Assembly (NCBI GenBank): GCA_000497125.2
Contig: CM035322.1
Location: 1,434,001 to 1,498,000 of the forward strand
Direction: 5' to 3'
Origin: Spironucleus salmonicida
Taxonomy: Eukaryota > Fornicata > Diplomonadida > Hexamitidae
DNA length: 64,000 nt
Every line of letters starts with the position of its first letter. Positions within the stretch are counted from its first letter, which is position 1. The translations under genes and the position numbers were made by a program. Of this stretch, positions 49,482 to 62,590 are shown one piece after another. A model generated the notes under the pieces. It did not search any database. It saw only the letters and a list, made by a program, of their open reading frames with translations, and was not told the origin of the DNA.

Positions 49482-52400
49482 TCACTAAAGTAATTTTTCT
49501 ATTTCTTTTACTATTGAACTAATGCGCCAGAAGTTCTTATCTTTCCCCTTAAGCAGTTTCGCTGCTTAATCTATCTCAATCGCCTAAAACATCCCTTTAT
49601 CGAATTCAACCTTTAAGCACAATTTAGATTTTATTTTAACCTAGAAATCACCACGCATTAAACCAACCACGCGAGCTTTATTAATTAAAAATTCTATATC
49701 TGAAAACTGGGACTGAGCTTTTTTCCCAGGATATTTAACGTAGAGTTATCCTATTGTTATAGAATCATAATAGGCTTCAACACATGCTATGAGTTCCAAA
49801 TTTTTAGTCAATTTGAACGAAAGTGGCATAGAAATATCTAATATTGGGGAGAACTCAGCCAAAGGTAGAAGATCCGGCAGATTAAATGGATGGATGCTTC
49901 TTAATAGAACCTGGGGTCTAATCTTTTCTTCGAATATATTCAGCTTTAAGTCGATTTCCTTGTAAACAATAAATTAGTTTTCAATATTATGTAAATTTGA
50001 AAATTTGTTTATATATGCTTTTTCCATGTAAGGAGTCTTTTCCATAAATTCTTAAATTTATTTGGTTTACTCCTTGCAATAATCTCTTAAATCTATTTAT
50101 TTAATATTATATCTATTTTATCTTAAAATATCAGTTGTACCTACATTTCTCAAATATAACCTGAGCAGTGATAAATGTAGCAATTCCATCTCTTATTAAG
50201 TTGGCTTGTTTGGTTTCGAAATAATGTTCAAGTCTAGACCTAGTATCTTAGCTAGTTAGAAATAAACTTTTTAACAGTCTTGATATTTTTAAGTTACCAG
50301 CTAATTCTTTTCACAAAATTTAACTTTTTCCTTCTCATTAAATCTTAGATACGCGCCAAAAGTAAATACTGCATCCATAAAATCACCTTTTCCTGTATTC
50401 ACTGGTAATTATCTAGTAATTCCTTCCATAACTCCAGATTGAATAACAGCCGCAGCCATAACATTTATTAACTAGTTAGTTATACTTATTAAAGTTGCCG
50501 CTGGTAAACTTACTGGAAAATCAGAAATTTTCTTACCAAATTTCGTCAAAAATGGTAATTTATTCTTTTCTACAATGGCGCCTAATTAAAGTAGTCTATC
50601 CAATGCTTTTGGTATTCGAGACCTATCGAAATCTTCAGGCCATACAAATCTTCTTGGATCAGGAACCCCAATTCTTAGCAGAAGTAAACATGTTTATTCG
50701 AGACCGATTCTTGCAATTTCGGGAACTTAGAACTCTCGCATTTAACCATATATTCCTGGAGAAATCAGTCGAAATGCGTGTCCTGGGCATGTTCTACCGG
50801 CTCTTCCGGCTCTTTACTATAAATTTGCCTTAGATGCATATATCTCTTACAATTAAACCACCTCATTCTCTTCGGTTTTTTCTTTAACCTTTGCAGAATC
50901 AATAACATATCGAACACTTGGAACTGTTATTGAAGATTCCGCTACATTTGTAGCCACTACAATTAATCGCTATGTTTTGTTATCAAAATTTTAATAAATT
51001 CTTTACTAAAGTTAGAGTGATAGTGCACCATACAGAGGCAGTATTATTACTTCTTTGGGAATTTAAAATCCATTTGGAGCACCAATTTCTGCTTTAAATT
51101 CACTCTAAAGAGTTTCAATTTGAATTTAAGCCTCCTAATCAATTTAACCATCAAATTCTATTATATTTAACTATTTATCACTGAGTTCTTCTTATTTATC
51201 AGGGAAAATCTATAAACTTGGCTTTAAAAACTAATAAAATTCATCTTCTTCGCTAGGAATATCATCATCAATTTATTACTTAACTGGTAAATCACTGTAA
51301 AGTGCATCTTCAAGTAATTCACAACATTTTTTCACCTCACTTTAACCAGTTAAAAAAATGAGAATCGCGCCTGGAGGGTACTTTCTGTGTACTTCAACTG
51401 TCTTATCTGCAGCAAACTAAACGATGTCCAAAGGAGTTTACTTTTCATAATGAACTGATATTGGAAATGTTTTTTTCTGAAGCTTAATAGTAAGTGCAGT
51501 TTTAAGGCCTGAATAATTGCTATGCTATAATGTTGCAGACATAATTATGAGTTTTAGTGGTGTTATTTTATACGTTGATTTATAAGAAGAATATGAGTAA
51601 GTTTGGTCATCTATTAAAGATGATGTAAATAAAGATCTACGCTATTAAACTATTTGTTATAAAATACCAAGACAGCAATCCATTTGCTGAGAACGTTCGT
51701 GAGCTTCGTCAAGAATTACGCAGCTTACGTCTGAAAGAAGTGCATCCTGTTTCAATATTTATAATAGCACTCCTTCGGTTAAATATAAAACCTTAGTTTC
51801 CTTATTAGTATTACTTTCATTTCGAACAGCATACGATATCTATCGATCGCTACCCCATTCTTATGCTACTCTAGATGCCAGTCCGATTGCAGCAATTCTT
51901 CTTGGTTAAGTTACAAGTATTTTACCAAAATAAGCCGGTCTTCCAACACCATACCCATGAGAAAGCAAATATTATGGTATCTATGTTGACTTTCCTGTAC
52001 CAGTAGCTGCTTATAAGATAAGTATATCTGTATTTTCCAGTGCCTCAAAAATTTCAAATGCTTTCTCTCCAACTGGTAACTCGGATGTGTGATCTTTGGG
52101 AATTGGAGCATCTTTTACGATGTGATATTTTTCTGCAAAGTCTGATATGATTGCCAATGGATCTGATATCGATGATTCCTACATCGATGGGGAAAGCAAT
52201 AAAGTTCCTTTATTCTAAACTATTTATGGTATTGAAACTTCCGCTAGTGGTAGCACAATTTCATCTAATATAAATTACTGTCCATCATACTAAATAGATT
52301 CGATTATTTGCGTTGCATCAGAGTCAGCTACAATGATCTATTTATATATTTTCTTCTTTTCCTACTCTGTAATAGAAATTCCAACCTTCTCTTTAAATGA

Positions 52401-52589
52401 AATTGTCTTCCTTTCAGTTGCCTTACTACTATCTTTTCTATTCGACTAAATCAATATATGCTACTACTCATTAATCTAATTAGTATTTTAACGAATCTGA
52501 GAAAATAAGTATTCTCGTTATTCTAAGGTTCTTTTACGTTTTAATTGTTAAGCTCTTAAAGCCTCTTTCTTAACTTTGTTTTTAGACAT
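49482..52589 (-). CDS. DHX37: DEAH-box RNA helicase, DHX37/Dhr1-like
   Basis: 1035 residues. Lys/Arg-rich N-terminus (MSKNKVKKEALRAQQLKRKR) as in Dhr1/Ecm16. Motif I AATGTGKSTQ (194-203), Ia TQPRRIAA, II DEAHERS (294-300), III SATL, VI QQRAGRAGRT (591-600). In motif VI the invariant Gln is encoded by TAA. After the RecA domains come winged-helix and ratchet regions (GVPDPRRFVWPEDF, ALDRLLQLGAIVEKNKLPF) and a C-terminal OB-like part. DHX37/Dhr1 releases U3 snoRNA from pre-ribosomes; with fibrillarin and eS10 nearby this fits ribosome production, but other DEAH proteins (DHX8, DHX35) cannot be fully excluded. The stop is AGTGAG. Confidence 0.85.
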
Positions 52590-52713
52590 TTTTTTAGAAT
52601 GGAAAAGTAACTTATTTAATAAAAATATAATATCATAGATATAGAACTGATTTTCTTATAATTTGTATATTTTTTATATTAAATACAATTTTCTAATCCA
52701 GCCTTTTCGTAGA

Positions 52714-53757
52714 ATGCTTGTTGCTCTTACACTATCGACTTAAATTTTCACTGGTTAGAAACTTACAATCACATAAAGAGGGGTATTAAACTTTGGAGAG
52801 AATGTTCTTAAAGCAGCCCCTGATATCATTGCTCAGTTAAATATCAAAGATATTGAATAGGTTGTTGATCTTGGAATTACCAAAGTAAAGGCAAAATTCT
52901 CTGATATAAAACTATTAGATTTACAATATGAAACATTTGATGTAAATCTAGAGTAATAAATCTTGATATTAAACAATGCAAACTTAAATGGTTAACTTAC
53001 TTATGAGCTCAATTAACTCTCATTTCCATATTTAAGAATATAAGGCAGGGCAATTGTAGATGCAACAATGGATATTGTACTGAATGTTAAAATTTAAGTA
53101 GATGAGTCTAAGAAACTAACTTTTGATGTAATTTCTATTAAAATTAACATCAAATAATTAAATGCAGATTTTCAAAATGCATTTGTAAATGGGGTATTTA
53201 GATAATTTAAACCAATATTAACCAAAATAGTATAAGATTTTATTTTACCGTAATTGTTTAATATTTTAACTAATAATTTCAAGTTATTTTTAGAATAAGT
53301 TTAAAATTAATAAATCATATCCGGAGACTGTATCTTTGACTACAGATTTAATTCAATACTATTTGATTAAAGATATCTAACCTTTTAATTTCCTGGATTT
53401 TGTAACTAATAAATTGAGACATCTTTTATTCCAGATAATTACACCAATGATGATATAAATATGATCATTTCAAAATAAGTATTTGAATCTGTTATAAGAA
53501 ATTCTTTTGATATTAGAATTGGAAATGGAATTATATTGTAAAAAGACGAGTTTAAAACTTTATGTAAAATTTAAATTAAGCATGTGTTGGATATGAAATT
53601 TGGAACATCTAAACTAATACTGGAGTGTGATAAAACTCACCCACTTATCAACTAGTATAATAATAATGCCATATAGATTTTCAATATTATTAATGCTTCT
53701 TATGATAATATCATTTATTAACCAGATTACATAATAATAGTTTAAACTATTAATTGA
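52714..53757 (+). CDS. Secreted BPI/LBP-like lipid-binding protein
   Basis: 347 residues. N-terminal signal-like segment MLVALTLSTQIFTGQ. The pattern ITQRGVLNFGENVLKAAPDII, then IKDIEQVVDLGITKVKAKFSDIKLLDLQYETFD, is the N-terminal barrel of BPI/LBP/CETP proteins (internal G.. of RGVLNF and I.N....). Later ISIKINIKQLNADFQNAF and KPILTKIVQDFILPQLFNIL also fit. Giardia encodes secreted BPI-like proteins, so the family is known in diplomonads. Only one barrel pair is short of the usual two, so the protein may be truncated relative to the animal ones. The gene converges with the one ending at 53773. Confidence 0.75.
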
Positions 53758-53772
53758 ATGATTAATTATTTA

Positions 53773-54261
53773 TCAATATTCAAAATCAAAATAAGATAAA
53801 AAGCTATCAAAGACTAAATCATCAAATTCATAAAGTTCCTCAAATAAGTCATTAGTTAGCATATTTTCTAAAACTCTATCTAATTCTAGGTATTCTTATG
53901 TTTGGTCCATAAAATCAGCACTGTTAAGGCTATTTGAAGTGGAATATAACAGTTCGCTGTCCTATTGTTAAACTCTTTTATTATAATGTAATTTGAATTT
54001 TAATACCAATTCTTGTTTTGGTAATATACGTTACAATGCAAAAATCATATTGACCTCATTAATTTAAAATCCAATCGATATTATGTTAGTATCTTCTGGA
54101 CAAACACTAAGTAAAAATCCTTAGAAAATATAATCATAGTCAAACTACTAATATAAATTATTCAATATCATCAATAATTGATAAATATTTGTTTTAGCAT
54201 TATCTAGAGGAAACGGTTTAGTCATAAGATACTAGTTAATAACTTTTATTTAAATTGACAT
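53773..54261 (-). CDS. Small acidic unknown protein
   Basis: 162 residues starting MSIQIKVINQYLMTKPF. The N-terminal 90 residues look like a compact fold (TNIISIGFQINEVNMIFALQRI); the C-terminal 45 are strongly acidic (ENMLTNDLFEELYEFDDLVFDS). No known family, no membrane segment. It converges on the BPI-like gene with 15 bp between stops. Confidence 0.62.
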
Positions 54262-54321
54262 TTTATTATGTTTGTAATATATATCATATTTATGTATTAT
54301 AAATTTTCCTTTTCAAATTTA

Positions 54322-57300
54322 ATGGAGTTTGAAAAATTTTCTATACCACCATTTGATTAAATGTGTATGATCGATTCAACATAGTTTTTAGCATCTTCAA
54401 TTATAAATGATACCTTACATTTACTTCATATTAAAATTTCAAATAACTAATTAGAACTGTTATTTGATAAAGATGTGACATCTACTTTACCTGATATTAC
54501 TGCAGGATTAATTTAAGATTTAGCAAAACATTTTACTAAGAGAAGATTTGAATCTTTTAATATTGCAAAAATGATTTATGGGTAAGGTATTTTAACTATT
54601 CTTTTATCATCTTAAACCCATTCTTATATTCTTCAGTTTTAAATTAATAATGAAATTATTTTAATATCTCATTTCCACCTCAAATATTTACCAATAAACA
54701 TCATTGCAATTGATGATAGCTTTTATATTATATCCCCATCCTTAATCTAAAAACTGTAATATGGAGTAATATCAACATCGTTTGACTAGTTTGGTAAAGA
54801 AAAAAGTATTCATGCTGTTGATTTCGACAATAGAATTGCAATAGCTTTGGATAGTTCAAATATTGTTATTTTTGATCCTTTATCACAAACGATCGACAAA
54901 AAAATAAAATGCCCTCAGATTACCTAACTTTACTCAGAAAATAATGTTCTTTTAGCACTTACAATTACATAAAATTAGCTTAGTCTTCTTCTTACAAACT
55001 AAGCTTTAGAACAACGATCGTATTAATTTGCTTTATCCCAAACAGACTAGATAATCGAAATATCTAAAATTTAATCATACGAAAATGAAATTATTGTTAT
55101 TTTTTCAGTAGAAAATGGGCCAACTTTTTCAGCCGTATTAACAACTTAGAATGGATAACTACTTGAAATTAAAGGAACTGGGTAAAAGCTTGCACACGTT
55201 ACCATACATGAAGTTGTTAGGATCTAAGAAACCAGAGACATATTATACGGTGTTATGAAGAATTCTTAAATTGATTAGCTTATCCCAGAACTTTATGACT
55301 GTTCAGAATTGTATACTTAAGAAAAAGTAAAAGGTAAAATAAGTATAATAGGAGAGATAAAATGTGAATTCATAGGTTATACTACTATTACCAATTAATC
55401 ACTCTATCATTAATAATTTTTAATGTGTAAATCTCTATAAAATAAAGACTTACCGATAAGCGAGCTATTTTAATATGCTGTTTAGTTATTTACTACAAGC
55501 AAAATTATTAAAGAAGAAAGAGTATTATTTGAGAAGGAAATAGGAATATAAAATATGTTATCATAATTTTATTAATCATCTCATGAAAAATTGGCAGAAA
55601 TAGTAATTTTTGCATGCTTAAGATACCAAGAATTGTTACCTTTATTAGCATACTTTGTTGAACGCTAAGAATAGCGTTTGGACATTCTAAATAATGCTCC
55701 AGTTTTTTCTATGACTAATGTAAGGCCACTAGCTAGTTTTTTATAATATTTAGTAGATGAGGCGTGTAAACTATTAGAATAAACATTTAGTCTTTTTAAA
55801 TAGCTAAGTACATCTAGTTTGGAATATGAAACTTAATTTTTTATTAATATTGATTAGCTTGACGCATTGCAGCCTATTGTTTAATCTTGTGTTCAAATCA
55901 TGTAGTTATTAGTTTCTACAAGATCATAGTTTAATATATTTTCAGATGTTATTAAATAAGCTTATTATACAATAATGGCTGGAATGGCATTTATTTCTAT
56001 CTCTAAAATTATTAAAATTTTTGGATAAAAGAAGAAATAACCGTCATTGCTCTAAGTATATGTTCCATTAACTAATGAAGGCGCACAACGCATTGGTAAA
56101 AAGGAAATGAATTCTAATGAACATGATATTTCCTAAAATACATTTATTGATGATGAAACTTCTACATTTCATATTACTAAAAAAGATAACTTTTTGTATT
56201 CTAAAGATTTTGGATACTATACTGTTGATGAAAATCTTACAATTACTGAGTAAGATACTTATTCAATTAACAATTATGAAGCCCTATATCAAAAACTATC
56301 AATGGATGGAAATACAGCAATTTTCCCAATAATTAATTTTATATGTTAAAATTTTGGGACCGGAGAATATATCAGATTAACAATTAATGATATTTTAGAT
56401 ATGATCATGCCAACAAAACTATCTAAAAACATTGCATCATCAATTCATGCACAGCTTTATGATTCTGCATTATATTCATTAATTCTGATTTTTGGTTATA
56501 TATTATTCTAAAATAATAATAGCTAAACTGAAATTTATCAATTTTTATATGAAATTTCGCCATTTTTACAAAATACGAAGAAGCAAACGTAGCAATTGTA
56601 TCTTTTATCAAAAATATTTTCTTAAATTGATGCTGGTCAAAAAGAAATTGAAATTGATGCTCTTTAAGGTAATATTATCCATCTATAAGACTTTGAAGGC
56701 CTTTATTCAGAATTGCTGTTAATGGGTGCTGGAAGATCTGATAATTAAGAAATCCGTGCTTATCTCCTTTCGGCTATGCGAAACTTACCTCCTCCTTTTG
56801 TTCTTGATGATACTACTGATCTATTGTCGTAAAAAGAAGAAACTGGATAGTTGTGGGCAGCTAGATTAACTCAATTAGCTATTTCAAGATGTAAAATTAA
56901 TTTAGCGAAAAGCTTAGCATTTTTTTCCCCATCAAGAATTCCAAAATATTTCGCCAAAATTAATTTATGGCCTGTGCATGAATGTGTTACTGGTACAGAA
57001 TTATATTTAAGAGCATGCTTAATGAGTTTTGTGATAAATTCTAATGTGGCAGATTTAGTGATATTAATAACGCAGATTAGAGTATTTCTGAATAGTTACG
57101 CCAGCAACTAAACAGATTGTTAATCAAATAGAAGAATTGCGGTATTATATAGTTAAATAGCTACTAACTCATTCAATTGGTCTGAATATTTTAATGTTTA
57201 GTAGAGTTTACAAACCTCCGCATTAGAGCCTTAAGATATAGATATGCTCGCTAGTTCAGGATATTAGGTAAGATTTAAAGCTTAACCCGCCGCTAAAATG

Positions 57301-58683
57301 CCATCTGCATTAATTTTGTATTAGTAGATAACAGAGTTGGAGAAGAAAATAATTACTGCATTTTCCTTATCTAATTAAGTTAATTAAAAGTTTATACTTG
57401 TATTTTTATACCAAAATGATGTGTAATTATGTTTGTAATATATTCAGTAAATTGAAACAAGTATGTAATAATTAGATTAAGAGTTTGTTAAGCTATTAGT
57501 GTAAATTAAATAGTAACTATCAATAGTTCCTTCGTTTTTATAAATGCAAGGAGTCCGAAAAACTACAATTTTAGCTTCTGATGAATTATTTATTTAGCCT
57601 GGTATTTTACTGCCAGATGCTTTTAAAGATGACTTAGATAATTCACTGTTTTAATTATAGTAGTCCCTTGCTTAATCAATGAATCTATATATTACTTCAT
57701 TATAAGACTAACAGAAGAAAATAGAATCGCCAGAATTGAAACCTATTCTTATTGACTAATAATAAGGAGCAACGAACTTTTTGGAGATCATTAGCTAAAA
57801 TAAGCCTGTTTATAACATAAAATATAACCAAAATTAGGGTTATAACTAGCCTTAGCAATAATAGTATAATATTTAAAACTAGTATGATAAAGTAAGAATT
57901 AATACTCTAGTGTAAAATTAGTAGCTTTATAATTATTAGATTTAACCTATTATCCATAATTAAGCTTAATTTACATAACCAACTTATTTATAATAATAAC
58001 AGTAGCAATAACCTCCAGTGATAAGGAAAACTAAAGCTCAAGAAATGAGGGATAATGAAATTAAGAAAAAATTAGAATAAGAAAAGCTTAAAAATTAAGT
58101 AAAAATAGGAGTTCCAAGGCAGGGTGTAATTGGGTAAAAGCCTATTAGTGTTGGTAGAGGATAATTTATTTAAAATTAGCCTATTTAAAATTAACAGTTT
58201 AATCATATTTAGCAATAATACAACAATATTTAAAATTAGTAATATTAAACTTATTAGTCATATGATTAGTAGACCAAAAATTAAATGAATTTTGCAGCTC
58301 CATATTAGACATAGCAGTAGCAATACAACTAAATACCCTACTAAAAGGCTCCTATATCGTACTAGGCTCCTTCTTCAAAGTCTTTTAACCCATCTTTTGA
58401 GCCTTCTCATTAGTAAATTTAGAATAACCTATAATATAATCAACCATAGACAAGTATTTAGTCAATATCTTAGAACCCTTTTAAAACTACTTATATTCCA
58501 TTATAAGGTCCTAAAAAATAAATCTAAATTTAATAATTTAATGAGGAGTAGCTCACTACAACAGCATAATTTGTTCCATAAACTACTAGGCCTTCAATAT
58601 TGAAAAATTAAATGGCCTTCAACAACAATATATAAAGTCCGATCACGAAGAAAAAAGGTGTTGCTTTTGATATCACTATGTGA
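54322..58683 (+). CDS. Large propeller-plus-solenoid protein with Gln-rich tail
   Basis: 1453 residues. Residues 1-450 look like a beta-propeller (QTHSYILQFQINNEIILISH, SIHAVDFDNRIAIALDSS, LTTQNGQLLEIKGTGQK). Residues 450-1050 are helical repeats (LLPLLAYFVERQEQRLDILN, LWAARLTQLAISRCKINLAK, GTELYLRACLMSFVINSNV). From about 1150 to 1440 the sequence is dominated by Gln, Asn, Tyr and Pro, mostly encoded by TAA and TAG, with basic islands (RKTKAQEMRDNEIKKK). Propeller followed by solenoid is the plan of scaffold nucleoporins (Nup155/Nup133) and of vesicle-coat proteins, and a disordered tail is unusual for them. Assignment is tentative. Confidence 0.78.
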
Positions 58684-59119
58684 GCCTCTTTTTATTTTAT
58701 ATTCTAACCAACTTTATTATTTTATGATTTTAGCTTATAATCTTTGGTTTATTTTATTTTTTAATAAATAAATTTAATAAATTTTTTAGTTATAATTAGT
58801 TATTTTCGTTTATGAAAGATTGAACATTTTATAATAAAAAACATTGCATAGTTTTTAAAAATACAGCTCTAAATGAAGTCTTTGGAAGTGTATTTGTAAG
58901 TATACAGAAGATTAATTCTAATTACTGTTCATTTAAAAAATTGAGTATGTTAAACTAATCAAAGGTTAATTTAGTATCTAATACTTAAATATCTTTAATA
59001 ATTAGTAATTTAACAATATAATTATTTAAAGTTGAATGCCTATCATCATGAATATATCTAAGCTGAGATTAAAGCAAGTATTATTTCATTTATAAATATT
59101 AGAAATAATAATATATTAT
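58684..59119. other. A+T-rich intergenic stretch
   Basis: 436 bases with no open frame of note on either strand; it opens with TGAGCCTCTTTTTATTTTAT (stop and 3' end of the preceding gene). An ATG at 58874 reads MKSLEVYLQVYRRLILI and ends after about 23 codons. No tRNA-like structure seen. It is the longest featureless gap between two convergent genes in the window. Confidence 0.6.
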
Positions 59120-59674
59120 TCATTCTTACTCTATTATGTAATATTCTTCCTACACTTCTATTAAATCTGTTGACCCGTCATCTGTTTCTAAAAATTAAAA
59201 ATAATGTGGTTATGCAAACTAATATACAGGTGTATATACCAATTTCTTTTATTACTTAGAAGAATTTACGAATCCAGTGTGTTAATGTCTTTATAATGCT
59301 ATTTCTTTGTCTGTGCTATTCTCACAAGAGGCTTCACTGCCTGATGTAATGATTTTTCTATGATCTTTAATCATATGTTTATTATACCTATTGTCAAGCT
59401 TTTTTGATAATAAAACTCTTTGTTTTGGGTACTAAGTTGTGAAATATTCTTAATGTAATGGTGCAGACAGTTTAAGCACATCTAACAGAAAGTAAGGATC
59501 AATATACTCTGGATTAATACTTACTGGCTCTGGTTAGAAATATTTTTGTTAAGGTTTCTTTCGATGAATCTTGATATCAGGAAAATTACCATTATACTTA
59601 ACTTAATCATGTTTAAAATACTTTTATACACGTTTACAACATTGTCTAAATGTTGAGAATATAAATCTTATCAT
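59120..59674 (-). CDS. Unknown basic protein (184 residues)
   Basis: Starts MIRFIFSTFRQCCKRVQKYF. Low complexity absent. Blocks: PDIKIHRKKPQQKYFQPEPV, NPEYIDPYFLLDVLKL, YPKQRVLLSKKLDNRYNKHM. The C-terminus is acidic (EVQEEYYIIEQE). Proline/tyrosine-rich, loop-like segments without helices suggest a microtubule-associated or disordered protein. No family recognised. Confidence 0.62.
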
Positions 59675-59718
59675 TTTATAATTATAAATTAATATATAAT
59701 AATATAAATATAAAGAAT

Positions 59719-60957
59719 TCACCATCCGCCTAAATCGTCTGATCCCTCATTTTTATGGATTTATTAAGAGATTGCGAGTTTAGCTTTCATTTCTGTTTAA
59801 TTTTGGTTTATGTTCACACTAAAATTCTACTATACTTATCTATACGAAGTAACATAAATTATAACTATAATTGACACTAAATCAATACCTTTAATCATAA
59901 CTAAAGTGAAAATAAACCTAAACCACTTTGGTAATATCAACGCAAATAACCATCCTACTGGGCTAGATAGTAACGAGGATGAAAAGATTATGAACATTGA
60001 CAAATAAAGAGCTTTTCTTTCAGGAAATACTTCTTTTTTACGTGTAATCATACAACTTACCATAAACCATAATGACAAACCCAACATACAAATATTGTAA
60101 ATAATACCAATTGGTGAATCTAGTGAATACGCATAAACTGGATCATAATTCTGCATCATAATATTATAAACCATCAGTGCGAAATTTGCCATAGATTGCA
60201 CAACAATTATTATTATTGTCAACCATTTATATTATAATTATTCATTTGAAATAAGCCATCCTTGACCCATTAGTAAAATTATGCTGACTAATAAAGACGA
60301 TCCTGTAGTAACACAAATTTAGCTAATGATAGTTAAAAATATTGAATCTCCAGTTCGTGAATATTATGTGTCCCACCCTAATTATGCTATTAAACCTATA
60401 CTCATACAAAAAATACAAACTGCTACCAAATACTAAAAAATATGTCTTTTTGGTTCTAAGTTAACAAAAAAGTTAAACATTTAGTAGGAAAACATAGCAC
60501 AATATGACATAGCTAAAATTGAAAAAATTTCCGTTTCGAATTACTATGAATAATCAAATTCTTTATCATATGAGGGAACAGTAGTATCCTTATATTAATC
60601 TTCAAAATGAATATAACCTTTAACCTATATATTTCCGTTGCAATTAGCTATTGCTACATACCAAAACTCAGGTTATCGCAATTTTTACCGAGAAATTTAA
60701 CCAAATGGAATTGAAATTGATTAGGTAAAAGATGTAGGGTTAGTCATTAGCTAACAACTATCTTTATTAGAATAAACTTTAGGCCAATCGACATTTTAGT
60801 CTGAATAAAAATATAATTATGTTTAAGTATTAATACCAGTTAAGTTAATATTAATATTACCTTAAGACTATCCACTAAATACAAATCTCCCAGCATAATA
60901 CCAGCCAGAGTCTTTCTTCATATCAATATTAATGTATTTACCCAATATGAGTAACAT
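59719..60957 (-). CDS. Seven-TM protein of the GPR180/TMEM145 type
   Basis: 412 residues. The ectodomain (1-160) opens near DSGWYYAGRFVFSGQSQGNI, a strong match in style to the lumenal domain of GPR180/TMEM145 (W.. .RF.F.G.YG), with WYVAIANCNGNIQVKGYIHF later. Seven hydrophobic helices follow from about 175 (SILAMSYCAMFSYQMFNFFV) to 375 (GIDLVSIIVIIYV), joined by short loops. The cytosolic tail is Gln-rich and ends DDLGGW. The related family includes proteins of the Golgi/plasma membrane with GOST-like folds. The first Met was used; no signal peptide is evident, so an upstream start may exist. Confidence 0.75.
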
Positions 60958-61038
60958 TAATTTGATTTAAATTTTATATTAATTTAATAATATAATAATT
61001 AATTTTATTTGGTTAACAAAACAAAAATTTATATTACA

Positions 61039-62586
61039 ATGGCAATGTTTTCCTTATTTTTAACAAGTCAACTTTCTTAATTTTTGGGTTTATCAGCATT
61101 CAATAATTTCAAACACCATTACCTATCAACAGAATAATAATTTTAAATATCCAACAATTAATATCTATAGATTCATCAATAAAATACATTATTGAAACTG
61201 CACGTCTACAACAACAACTTATAATTAATATAAGATAACAAACTATTACTTCATTAATAAAAAGTGACTACAGTATTTTTAATAGCTTTTAAAAGTCAAC
61301 TGATTTTATCTGTAGATGAGATTAAATACATCTTATTTAGTGATAAAACTTAAATTGATTCAAGCACGCCTTTATAAATTATTCTTTAACCAATTTACTA
61401 TAATTTTAATGCTGCGTTTAATAATATTTTTTTAACTGAAATTTTTTAAAATGATATGATAGTGTAAATATAAAATTCTTAATGTCAAAAAGTAAAATTA
61501 AAATTAGCTTGTGTCTTCAATGACAATAATATAAGGAATTACTAAATAACTATTAAAATATATTAAAATAGTATTTAAAATAAAATGTATATAAATTTCT
61601 AATTTTCTAGAGAACTTACAGCATTTACTTTGCTAAACGAAGCGATTGACATTAAATCTATTAGTGTTTAAATTAAAGGTTTAGATGGTTATGGATTTTC
61701 ACTTCATAACGTTGTGTGTAGAAGCAATGATGTATTAATAATATCATATCAAGGATTACTGGTAATATTTTATGAAAATACTGTATATCATATAGAGAAT
61801 GCTGCTAAATATACTTCTTTCAGAGACGGAAAAATTATATTTTACAATGACACCTAAAATATTTTATATATTGACTAATAGAATTTGTATTGTATAATTA
61901 GTTATGAATAAATTTTAACTGTGATGATATATGAAAAAGGACAATAAGAATTCAAGCAAGAATGGTCAATTTAATTTGATTTAGAACTAATAGAATATAC
62001 CTCAAATAACTAGATAAGCTGTACTATAATACTTTAATTACTTAGTTGCATTCATTAAAATGAGCTTAACTTGCCGTATTAAAATGCATTAATTACTTTT
62101 ATTTTTAATAATGATTTTGGAATTTCTCGATCTATTTATGAAGTAGCATTATATAAAAAGCAATTCTTTGAAAAATAAAGTTTGTTTAATGTATAAATTG
62201 GACTATAAATAATATTTCCAGTTATTTATGACAAAATCAATTACAAAATACTGCAATTAAAAAAAATTCAGTGTGATAATAATATTTAATACTTGATATG
62301 TAACATCTCAACTGATGTTAATTCAACTATTTATTTCATGGTTAATGGAGTTTAGTTTAGTAGTAATATATCTATTAATATTAAAAATATAGAAGGTAAC
62401 TATGGTATAGAATAAATATTATTGACTAGAAAAAAATATATTAAGTAAAAAATGGAAAGTATAATCCAATATTAGTATATAGATTATGAAATAATGATAG
62501 GCATAATAAGTATAGTATTTATATAACTTTTACTATTATGCATTTTGATAATTTTAATAATAGTTAAAATTAAAAGTGATCATTGA
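61039..62586 (+). CDS. Type I membrane protein, unrecognised
   Basis: 515 residues. MAMFSLFLTSQLSQFLGLSA is a plausible signal peptide. The ectodomain is beta-rich, with few Cys (DGYGFSLHNVVCRSNDVLII, KIQCDNNIQYLICNIS). One TM segment near 487-510 (IMIGIISIVFIQLLLLCILI) is followed by a short basic tail (IVKIKSDH). No known domain. It shares general layout, but no clear sequence, with the type I protein at 40695-42281. The stop is 4 bp from the stop of the convergent fibrillarin gene. Confidence 0.7.
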
Positions 62587-62590
62587 AACC

